A DNA stretch of 64,000 bases from Branchiostoma floridae (Eukaryota; Chordata; Leptocardii; Amphioxiformes; Branchiostomatidae). The position numbers and the translations under genes were made by a program. Position 1 is the stretch's first letter. Every line of letters starts with the position of its first letter. The notes beneath the pieces are model-generated. The model was not told where the DNA came from, did no database searches, and saw only the letters and a program-made list of their open reading frames with translations. Where the stretch lies: positions 11,731,060 through 11,795,059 of the forward strand of contig NC_049997.1 of assembly GCF_000003815.2 (NCBI RefSeq), written 5' to 3'. Below are positions 22,228 through 34,200 of this stretch, in pieces.

Positions 22228-25200
22228 CTGTAAGAAAATATCAAGTAAATACAAATGGTGTAAAAAAAAAGGCTGGTATGTGTACATACTTCCAAGATGC
22301 AGTTTTAAAACTTAGTGGGGAAAGTGCACATTACGCCGAATTGATTTGAGTATATGTATGACATCCTCTGGCCACCCCAAAACAGATGCGAGCGTGCGAA
22401 TAAAGTAGATCGGCCCCCCAAAAAATTGCCCTAAGTATGAAACCAAAGTGGTCAGGAAAGTGGAGCAAATGATTAAGCACACCAAACAATATAACATGGG
22501 GGAAACGGAACAATAGATCTTTTATTTTTGTTCTTTCGCAAAGAAATTTAGGTTTGGAATCTACTTTGTATTCTATGACACTAGTAGTACTAGTATCTAT
22601 TTTCCGATTTTTTTTATTTACAGCAAGTATGTTATTCATTTTATAGTTGTTTTGTACGATATACAGCATGGTCGAAAACCTTATTTGAAAACGGATCCCT
22701 CCCGACTTCTACTATCCCCGCGACCCAACCTCTGCCTGGAGAATACCGCAAATCAACATGGCCTTATTACCTTTGCCAGAATGGCTAAGGTTATGTTTTG
22801 GGCTTGTGAGTCTGTGTGTGTGTGTGTCTGTCTGTTAACAGCATAACTCAAGAAGTCTTGGATGGATCCCGATAATATTTGGTAGGTGGGTAGGGGTCGG
22901 GAAAACGAAGGTCAAGTTCGATAATGGGCCCCCTAGCGGCTTGCTAAGGTACTGCAGCAGAACCTCAATTTTTTATATCTCCTGTTCTGGACATGCTGTG
23001 ATCATGATTTTTAAGCGGTAGATAGCCCTTGAGGCAGAGAGTAAGTGCTGTGAGTTTGGGCCCCCTAGCGGCTTTTTTGGAACTGCAGGCGCCGGTTTCC
23101 TTTCAAACTTTGGACGAGAATAACTCTACAACGTGTTGACGGATCGTCATGATTTTTGGTATGTAGATAGAATGAGTGATGACTTACATAATGGTATACT
23201 AATTATGCAAATCAACAGCTAATTTGCATAATTAATGAGGAAAATTTATAAATCCACTGCATTCCATGATAGGACTTTCAAACTTGTCACATATGTAGCT
23301 GGGAAGGAGAGAAATGTCGATAGATATCAATTATGCAAATGATGGCCTCATTTGCATAATTAATGAGAAAATATGAAGATGTTGACGGATCATCATGTTT
23401 TTTGGTATGTAGGTAGCGTAAGTGAAGACAAACATAATGAGATACCAATTATGCAAATCAACAGCTAATTTGCATAATTAATGAGGATATTTTATAAATT
23501 CACTACGTTCCATGATAGGACTTTAAAACTTGTCACATATGTAGCTGAGAAAGAGAGAAATGTCAATACATATTTATCATGCAAATGATGATCTCATTTG
23601 CATAATTAATGAGAAAATATGAACGTGTTGACGGATCGTCATGATTTTTGGCATGTAGATAGCCTAAGTGAAGACTTATATAATGTGATACTTATTATGC
23701 AGATTAACAGCTAATTTGCATAATTGATGAGGAAAAGTTTATAAATCCACTGCATTCCATTATAGTACTTTCATCAAAGTTGTCACATATGTAACTGAGA
23801 AAGAGGGAAGAGAGTAAGAGGTGTATTTAAAGACTTTGAAAGAGAATAAGTCAAGAATGGATCAAAGGATCATCATGATTTTTGGTATGCTGATAGCTTA
23901 AGTTATGCTTGACACAATTTGATATCAATTAATTGTAACTTGGGATCTAATTTGCATAATCAATGCCGAAATTTTATAAACCAACTCCAAGCATATAATT
24001 ATGAAGAAAATGAAATGAGTAACGCATTTGTCTACAGACATCATTCTACATAACAAACTTGGTTTATTTGGCAAAGGTATGTGTTCGTGGAACTCTAGTT
24101 TTTTCTAAAATGCTTGTTTAGTGGTTTAGAATATCTCTGTTTCATCACCTGTTTTTACATCTGATGTTGGAGGCAAGTGAATCCCGAATATCTGCTGGAA
24201 ACTTTTCCAGATGTAATCAACCAGTTCCAGGTCATAATCCTGATCAATGGACGCATCAGAGGCTATAGCATCACAGATGATGGCTACCAGGAAATTGACG
24301 AGGATTATGAAGACGCAAACCATGAAGATAGTGAAGTAGACAGGGCCAACATATCGGTTCGCCTCCAAGATTTCTTCAGCAACAAACCTGAACAAATATC
24401 ACCGTAAATTTCATACTTTTGTGGTCGAAAAGCGTTACAGTGTCTAACGCATCCATTACAATTACTACAGAAACTTAAAGCACATATTCAGTTCCATGCA
24501 GGTGTCTTCATTGTGTACCCAGCAATTTTGCTGATTTGTTTAATAACATATTGCAACGAGGCGTTTCCTCGTTGTTGGTTAGAAGGTAGTTTTATACCAT
24601 AGTTTAATGTAGGACCTAGTATATATTTAGAGAGACATCGTTTTTATCTCACATGTTAATGGGTCACGCTATATATTCTCAGGAAAGTACAGAATACACA
24701 TACCTGCCAAGCAGCATATCAAACAGGGCATAGTTTGTGTGCAACACGTTGCTGAAGGCCTTCATATGTGTCCCAAACACCACCATTCCTGCAGTGTATA
24801 CGGAAGCAAATTACTTGCTGCTAGCACTTTTATTGTTTGTATATGCTAGAAAATAATCACAGACGCGTTACAAATGCTATATTATTCATACTTTTATAGA
24901 AATAACATAGGATAGAAGCTATATGAAGTGCATATCTATAGATATCCATATATGTCTGTTTAGTTGTACTGTAAGTAGTTGTTATACATGTAGACCTTAC
25001 GAAAGTCGCTGTACTTTTGTCGTGTCAATAAAGATTTCTCTAGATTTCTCTAAAGATTTTTTTTTTACTCAATGGTCACCACGTAACAAGGCCTGAAGGC
25101 CACTGAAGGTTACGGGTTACATGATTGGAACTGTAAGAGCAACTCTTCGCCCTAGGTCAGAAACATCATGATTGAGACCAGCCCAATTGCTCACTATGAG

Positions 25201-28200
25201 TGAGGACTGATACACGGGACCTCCATTTAACGTCCTATCCGAGGGACGACTCATTTTTCACTTGAGTAAAGTGAGGAAAGTCGTGTAAAGTGCCTTTCCC
25301 AAGGGCACAAGACCGGCAACACGGCATGCGGATTCGAACCGGCGACCTCTCGGTCACGGGCCGAATACACTACCACTGTGCTACGCGGCCCCACTGATAT
25401 ACATCAGTACGCTATTTCATAGTTTCCATGAAATTTAAACTCTTTGAAATCCCACGATATGATGAGGAAACGTGTTAAATAACAGGCAGGTCATGTGTTC
25501 TTTATTTTCGTCTCCGAAATGATATTTTTTTCTTCAGATTTTGCGAAGTTTAAAAAAAATTCCTACCTGAAGAGCTGAAAGCCATGAAGGCTACTGCGCT
25601 TGTAATCGAGAAGGCGATCAGGTCATTCTTCATGGCACCTGGCAGAGCGATGAACTTGGCAATGGTCTTGCTGAAGCGGACCACACGGAGCAACGTCAGT
25701 GTCTTAAGAAAGACTAAGATGGCCAGCACGCTTTTGAACGCTTCATCCCACCAGAATGTAGACTCAAAATCAACAAAATGGTCTATTCGAAGTTCGCCTA
25801 AGAAATATAGATAAGGTTAAGGTGAATGATGGCCATGAGACAATGATTTGTGGTCATAAAAAGGCAATTTTGTCATTTTGAAAACATCGATGACAAGTTC
25901 ACAATGGTAAAATATGTGCTCGAAATGTGACACGGTAAGGCCTCCTTTCCACTATACTAGACTGACTGCGACCTACATGGGATATGTGTAACCTTCACTT
26001 TCATATTAGGTATATCATACAAAATGTAAAAGTGTGACCGAGAAGACAGCAAAACGCACAAAGTGTAAAAAGATTCGTTTCTTTTCTTTACAATTCGTTG
26101 AGCGATATGTCAAATTTTAGGTCGCAGAGAGAGCGCGGCGAGAGCGCCGTCTTAGTGGAAAGGAGATATAAGCGCCCTAATACTGTTGTCTGCACTGGTA
26201 TGACCCGCAATAGAATATAATCTAGTGCTACATGTACGTATACTTACCTGTTGACTCCGCTATATTCCTCAGTGCTTCAGATGAAAGGTGGTACCTTATT
26301 CCAAAGGCACAGATGACAACTGTAGATCCAATTATGCTCACAAAAGATATCAGATTCCACATGGAAAAGAAAAACTTTTTGCCTTCCGCTTTGATAATCA
26401 CCGCTTCCATGATGAAGTTAACAAGATAGAAAAAGATGAAGAGGATGTGGGCAATCATCATGCCGTAGTCAGAAGTGTTTTCATACTGGAACAGCCTGTG
26501 TGTCCCAACGACTGCAGATGTAGAAAGATGGCCGACATCCTTCCTATCCACGGCCATCAGTAGACTACTGAAAAGCTTGCGGGACGGATAGTAGAAGGAC
26601 ATTTCCAGAACCAACCGCTTCGTATACTTGTCAATCCAGTTGTTGCGCTGAAGATCGGACCATGTGGATGTGACTTTGGATATGACAGTGGGAAGTTCCA
26701 TGGAAAATTTTGAGATGCAATCTGAACTGTATGCCACCGTACTTGTGGCATTAAATTGCCAACAAGAATATGCATCATTACTGGTTGCCACTATCCAACC
26801 CTTTGGGGGATTGCCTTTTTTCATAGTATCTGCAAGAGGTAAAAATCATTTTCCGTACTTAATAACAATATTCCACTAAGGTAAAAACTGTTGCCTCCCT
26901 CATCAAGAAACTCATAGCTATCGATATCGGCAGAGAATTGGGTGACAAATTTTCTTGAGATAAAGAGAGCCTTATTTAAGTTAAGTTCCCATTAACATTA
27001 ACTGGAGAATCGAAAGTCCTTAGGTGTGAATGAGTTCTTATAACTGACATATGCACACACGTGGCTATGAAAATGTAACAGTTTTGTTGTAATACGGATG
27101 TTATGAAGAAATAATAGAGAACGCTACTAATTTATACATACCGGCTGCCTCCCGTATTTGAGAAAGACGTGGAGGGCCGATCCTGAAGGCTTCAGTGTGA
27201 AATGGAAACTGTCGGTCCAGGTACTTCATTTTCCAGCCATTATACCAGAACGTGGGGTATAAAGCAGGCAAAAGGATCACCTCAGTCCACGCCCAGAAGT
27301 CTTCAGGAGTCGTTATCTTTAAAAAGATAAAGAAACAAGAGAGCGAAGAATGTCACATCTATCGTATCAAGTTGAGAATAGAATTCTGACATTTATAAAC
27401 TTATGTGAAAGAATTGCGTTGAACGTGATTTATGAAAAAACTGCTAAAAGATAACAATGAGTTGCATTACAACATAAATCTTTTTAAGCAAAATATGTCG
27501 TTGCAAAATTAAAGTCATATCAGTAAATCTTGCCGATTCTTTAGCTACTAACCGAATCAAAATCTTTGGTGAGTGCTGTAGACAAGGTCTGAGATGCGTG
27601 GAAAGAAAACGGATCTATATCTTGTTGACTGATGAAAAACAGAACAACAACGAACAGGAACAGGATGCTGTACTCCCGCAGAACGAAGTAAAACTTTCGC
27701 CGCTGATTGTTCTTTCTTTTCATCCTCAGCATGGAGGCAGCTCCAGGCGGGCGAACCTTCTCTGAAGCTGAAAAGGTGCAGTTAATTATATAAACTGCAC
27801 TAAAATCAATATATATTTTCATTAGACCAACTATTTCAGCTCTCGAACAATGCAAAGGCACATTAAAGAAGCGTCAATGTCAGTGTCATACAAGAATGGC
27901 AAGAGTCTATCTTTCTTATACTAAAGTGCATCTATCGAAATATTATGATATTGTATATCGTTATTTTATACATAGTAAAATGCCCTGTTCTTAGGTACAT
28001 GGTCGGAGTGGACTCAATTCGGGCACTTTAAGGCCTGTGACAATTTTGGTCGAACATGAAATTTGAACCACTGCGTGACCTCAGGTAACCCCGCCGGGCC
28101 GGAGCGTTTTTAGAACGGTCCAATGTCAGTACCTAATGTTACATTGCGAAAACAGGAACTTACGATGCACGGGCCACACTAACTACTTTTCTTGAGACTT

Positions 28201-31200
28201 ATTAATGTTGAATGTTAAAGATATTGATCTAGTATTTATCAAATATCGGCATAACTAGAAGCGGTTAACAAAAGGGCACCCCCGCGAGAGCTGCAAGTGG
28301 TACAGTCCGAACATGCGTTCCGACCTCCCGGGGTGTGGAGTGGCGGGAAAACAGCGAGGCGCTCATACTTCAAGGAAACAGCAAAATAATGCTATAAATC
28401 GGTATGTCTAGCCCAAAATGATTGTATGGCAGTTGACTGATGTCTTATAAGGCTAACTGCTTGCGAAATTTCGCATTGATACAACAGCAATTTAACAGAT
28501 AGACATAAAACATTCATATTTTACCATCGGTTAATGTTACGTACAGTCAAACATGTCTTACTTGGGCGCAGTTCATGTAGGGTAAGTAGTGTTTCGTCGG
28601 CCCCTGCCCACACCAGGGCACCAGTTTTATTACGAGTTTTGTGCAGATTTAGGTTCATTAAGCCTTAGACCTTCAGACATCAAGCGGGCCTTCTTGCAAT
28701 ATCTTTGTGGAAAAATGTCAGTGATGTCATTTTTATTAATTTACGACAACCCCGTCTCCGGTCTTTGTCTGACCTCCCACGTGGTCACCGCGTGTCAGTC
28801 CTTGCCTCTTCACACTTCCGCACACCACACCGGGGCTCTCATTCTGTGTTTCGTCCGCGGGAAGCGAGGCGCACGGAGACCCGCTCACGCCGTCGCCTGA
28901 AAAACATCGACGACCTTCTCGGGAAACGACCGGTCTCGTCACGGAAGCGTTCTTCCTCCGACTCAACAACGAGATCCTCCACGTCCCGGTCCCGGTCAAC
29001 GGACGGCTCCCGCTCCCGACGCCGTCGCAGCAACGATCACAAAGGCCACAGACGCCGACACCGGTCAGCCCGTCGACGGTACAGCTCGGACTCAAGGTCT
29101 TCATCTTCTCCACGCCGCCGCCGCCGAGGTAAGAAAAGCGGTCGCACCAAGACCATTAACGATTCCGCGTCTAGTCGGGTAAAAATCGAGTGGCCCCACC
29201 ACCATGTCCACTTCCCTGGCAAGGGCAAGGGGGGCGATGGGTGTGTGACGTATGACGATCTATCAACATCCATGTTTGTGCACGGCTTCGTCAAAAATCT
29301 CTTGGAGAAAAAACACGTCAAGCGGTCTGTCCGGATCAGACTCGAACACTTATCGGATCTAATGTTTGATGCCGCTTATTACGATTGGGGCATTGTGAGG
29401 GAGACACATGCTTCTGTGTTGTATGCTATGGAGAATGGCACGATCTCCTGGTCTAGTTCTAAGGAGACTATAGACAATACCAGGGAGCGGTCCTACCGCG
29501 CCCAGGCGGGTGTATCCCACCCTCCCGCCGCGCCACGGGCTCAAGCGCGCTCGACTGCTAGGGACCCCAACAGGCCACGCTGGTGCGAGGCGTACCAGCA
29601 CGGGAACTGTCAGCAGGGGCCGGAACACTGGGACCCGCGCTGGGGACAGGTTAAGCATATCTGTTGCATGTGTCTTTTAGTCCGACGCGTGGAAGAGGAA
29701 CATCCCAAGACTGAGTGCCGACATGGCCCGAGATCCTTTCGTCAGCCCCCTGGTGACAACACAAGGCGAGCCGCCGGTTTCTCTTCACAGCCGGGTGCCA
29801 CTGGCACCGGGGGAGGACATTATTGAACTCTATACCGCTGTGGCCCAGACCGGTGTTCCTAATTATATCGGCGCGCGAATTCCGGTCAAGACGTCACTCA
29901 ATATCCCGGTCTGGCGGGCTTTGTTAGCTAATTACTCCAACACTTCACTACCCGACTTTCTCGAATTCGGCTGGCCGATCAACATTCATCCTGAAAATTA
30001 CAATTTCCCACAAAATGTGCATCATTCTAATCACCGATCGGCTTTGGATTACCAAGCAGACGTGGACTTGTTTATCGACAAAGAACTCCGCTACGGCGCC
30101 ATGTGTGGCCCATTTCGTGCGAACCCATTCCCGTTTCCAGTCTTCCCGGCACCCCTGCAGACGGTAGCAAAACGTGACAGTGACACGCGTCGCGTCGTTG
30201 TGGATTTGAGTTACCCGTCTGGGCAGTCTGTGAATGACGCCATTCCCAAGAACACTTTTTTGGGCGAACCAATTAGTTTAGTGTATCCATCCGTAGATAC
30301 AATGACTGAGATGATCTTAGACAAGGGCCGAGGCTGTTTGTTGTTTAAGACTGACCTGCGCAGGGCATATAGACAACTCCCTGTGGATCCCGCGGATTAT
30401 CGGTATTTATGTTATTGTTGGCGAGACAATTGGTATATTGACACCCGTGTTTGTTTTGGTCTGCGGTCTGCGTCAGTCATGTGCCAATCAACCACGTCCG
30501 CGATCACTTTTATTGAGCGTGAAAAAGGTTATTCGGTGACAAATTATATCGACGACTTTGGTGGCGCCGAGATCGCACCTCTGGCTCCCGCGGCGTTTGC
30601 CAGCTTACAAAGAACAATAAACGTATTAGGACTCGAGGAGGCGCCTGAGAAGGCTATCCCACCCTCAACTTGCATGACGTGGCTCGGGATAGAATTTGAC
30701 ACCGTTGAGATGGTCCGCCGGGTTCCGTCTTTTCGTCTTGAAGAAATCTCCAACTTGGTAGCGCAGTTGTAACGGCCATGACCTTTGACATATGAGATAA
30801 TTAGGTACTAGTAATGACTGTCGAGACCATATGAGGAGGAGCTTACATTAGCATATTAGGTAATCCCTGATTGGCTGGATGCCGACAGCATCCAACCAGC
30901 TTACCTGTGATGGGCGGAGTTATACATCCTATTGTCATGCTAGTTAACCTTAGAGATTGTATGAAGAGATTGAGTCAGTCGGTGCCCCAAGGACTCAGGT
31001 GAGGGTGTTTAAGTAGGGCTTCGTCCCTCTGTTGGATTGTGTACTAGTTAGTAAGTTAGACCAACTCTCTCTGTAAATATACTTAGCTCTCTGTATCATT
31101 ATCCTAGACCTGTAACTGTAACTGTAACTTGCTGTAGTCCTAAGTGGAACACATTGTATTATATGTTACTTGAGTTTAGCATAGGTTGAATAAACACGGC

Positions 31201-34200
31201 TCACAAATAGTAATCGACTGGTTTGGCTGAGTTCCTGATAAGTTAATATAGGACTTAGGTACCAAACACCCGAAACGTTATACAGTGGCTAATGAAGAGG
31301 AAGGCAACCAAACGTGAATTACAGTCCCTCGTCGGCAAGCTTGTCTTCGTTTCTGCGTGTGTCCCCCCCGGCCGGCTGTTTGTCTCACGTCTGTTAGAGT
31401 CCTTACGTAAACTCCGTTGTAATCACCACCGATGTCGATTATCTCGCGATTTTCGGCGGGACTTGGAGTGGTGGCGCCGCTTCCTCCACGAGTTCAACGG
31501 GGTCTCGCTGATCGCGTCTACCGTCTACACCGCACCGGACGACATCGTCGCAACAGACGCGTGCTCCTCGGGTTGTGGCGCTATTTCCAATGGTCAGTTC
31601 TTCCATGCCATGTTCCCTGACTTCGTGCTTCGTAAGTGTGCCCGCAAGATTCATGTCTTGGAGATGTTGACAATAGTTGTGGCGGCCCGTAAATGGGGCC
31701 ATCGTTGGGCCGGTTTGACCGTGTTAGTATACTGTGATAATATCTCGTGTGTACACGTTCTGAACTCCGGTCGCTCGCGTGATTCGGACTTACTGCAGTG
31801 TTCACGAGAGCTGTGGTTCCTAGCTGCCGTTCACAGGTTTGAGTTACGCGCTTCACACATCGCGGGCACAGACAACCGTATTCCTGACCACCTGTCGCGC
31901 TGGCATCTCTCGGACACACATCGCCAGCAGTTTGAGTTGTTGACGCGTGATGTAAACACGGTGGAAATTCCGATCTCCCGCGATGATTTCGAGCTTGACT
32001 GTCAGTTATAATCTTGACCCTTCCCGTTGTCTCAACGTTGTTCTCTTGTTCCTTTGTATCGCAGGGCGATATTCGCGACGTCTTCCGGTACACGTATATC
32101 GACACCGTCGAGACCTGCGTCGTCTCCGCGGACAGAACACGAAGCTGCCAAAGGCCCCGCGACGGCCTCGCGACCACGGATTACGAGGTGACGCGCATCG
32201 TACCCGAGACATTGATCATCGCCGAGATCTCCGACGCCTTCGCGGTCAAGCCAGTCGGACTAAATGGGCAGCGTTTGCCGAAGGAACGTGGTCTAATCTG
32301 CGGACAATTCTCCGGACGTACCTTCTCTTCTGTTTCTTCTATTGGATTTCTCCGTTCCCAGCCACGGTGGATACGCTAGAAACGTTCGCGGAGTTTCTTG
32401 CCCGCTCCTTCAAGGCCCCCGCGTCGATCGCGAACTATCTGGGTGGACTTAAATCGCTGCATGTACTCTTCGGCTACACCGTGGACGCTTTCCTGTCTAC
32501 AGACATTGCGCTGTTAAAAAGAGGACTCCAGAGGCGTCTGTGCCACACACCGAGACAGGTAGCGCCATTCACGCCGGACATACTGCTTCGTATATATGAA
32601 CATTTAGATCTTATGGACCCGTTTCACGCCACGATGTGGACCCTGATTCTTCTCAGTTTCTTCACGTTTCAAAGGAAATCCAATTTCCTACCGAAAGGCA
32701 AGTTCGATCCTTCCAAACAATGTACGATTCACGACTTCACACTTTATAGGGATTCTCTGTTAGTGCGTATTCGCTGGTCCAAAACCTTACAGTGCGCCGA
32801 ACGTGTGTTGTCAATTCCAGTCTTAGCTATTCCCAATTCCCCGCTATGTCCGGTAGCGGCATTTCGAAACATGCTACGGTTAAATGCTAATTACAGTGGT
32901 CTCGCTGTGTTTACAGTTCGATATTCTTCTCGTGTAGTGCCATTGTCGCAATCAGTATTTGATAACGCATTCAAACGTGTGTTAGTTCAGGCGGGTCTGA
33001 ACCCACAGTTGTATTCTTTACATAGCGGTCGCCGGGGCGGGGCCACGTTCGCCTTTCGCTCCGGGGTCCCGGTAGAATTGATTACGATTCAGGGCGATTG
33101 GCGCTCACAAGCCTACCTACTGTATCTAAAAGTACCACTACGGAAACGTTTGGAGCTATGTACTAAGATGATTAGACGTATCCGATCTACACGCTATCCA
33201 CCACCGTAACAGCACACTCTCGTGTACGCAAAGCTTCTACCCATGTTCCACATTAAGTTGCTAGATGTAGCGTTGAGTACTGTTCAGTTCAAGACTGTTG
33301 TTTTTACTAGTCTACGTGCACGATGTAATTGTTAGTATGACAGTGTTTGTATAGCTTGTGACGCAATTCGCAATTATCACCCGTAATCTCGATGTATGTT
33401 TTTGCTTATCTTATCTTACGGAGAGAGGGGTGGTGTGCGGGTCCTTTTATTTTCCTTTTTTCTCCACTGCGTTCTCTTGCCTCTCCCAACCGAAATTCTT
33501 TTCCTCCCTAAAATTTTCTTCTTTTTTTTTTTTTTTTCCGATACGGTTTGGCCTTACTTTTGGCGTGCTTCTGTGGAAAAGTACGAGAATAAATCTTTTC
33601 CCTTTGTTTGCCAAACGCGTTTCGACTCCAGTTGCTTTTAGTTAATTGTGGAAAAATGTCAGTGATGTCATTTTTATTAATTTACGACAACCCCGTCTCC
33701 GGTCTTTGTCTGACCTCCCACGTGGTCACCGCGTGTCAGTCCTTGCCTCTTCACACTTCCGCACACCACACCGGGGCTCTCATTCTGTGTTTCGTCCGCG
33801 GGAAGCGAGGCGCACGGAGACTCGCTCCCCGGTTTTCGACCCACCGCCAACCCCTTATCTCCTCCAATATCCTTATCTTAGATAAACTGTAGTATTTGCG
33901 GTTACGTAGAGATGTATTCATGATTAGTTTGTTATCATATGTTATGATGTTCAGTGCCCGTTCCACTGACCTTTATCATGGGCGTGCTTCTGTGGAAAAG
34001 TACGAGAATAAATCTTTTCCCTTTGTTTGCCAAACGCGTTTCGACTCCAGTTGCTTTTAGTTAATTGATTTCCGTGGCTGTATTGATATTTGTACGAAAA
34101 ATACCAAAAAATTGTCAAAAAATTCTGTTTTTGCCCCAAAACGGAGCCTTACCGATGTAAAGCGGCAAGATCCCCGGGCATATTAGATATCACAGAGATA

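Larger units (their letters stand above)
28705..34067 (+). mobile_element. Ngaro-family tyrosine-recombinase retroelement (DIRS order), fossil
   Basis: A 5.4-kb element in the opposite orientation to the host gene. Parts in order: split repeat A1 (28705-28885); a gag-like frame up to about 29826, rich in Ser-Arg and ending in a Cys/His cluster; a reverse transcriptase with a YIDDFGG active site (about 29723-30772); an RNase H region (31292-32011); a tyrosine recombinase (about 31983-33209) with the family's HSGRRGG and Tyr-bearing end; then repeats B1 (33562-33648), A2 (33646-33826) and B2 (33981-34067). The A1 ... B1-A2-B2 arrangement, lack of a methyltransferase and absence of a target duplication are Ngaro traits. 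One break is visible, the LTR insertion at 30768-31282; otherwise the frames look open. The near-identical repeat copies suggest a young insertion. Confidence 0.88.

Noticed and set aside
22331-22669. 112-codon minus-strand open frame in the last polycystin intron
   Set aside because: No family resemblance, and the flanking exons join in phase without it.
25075-25392. tRNA-like A and B boxes suggesting a tRNA gene
   Set aside because: The head continues into a SINE body shared with two other loci and lacks a convincing full cloverleaf with terminator.
31581-32177. 198-codon minus-strand open frame inside the Ngaro element
   Set aside because: Antisense shadow of the RNase H and recombinase regions.
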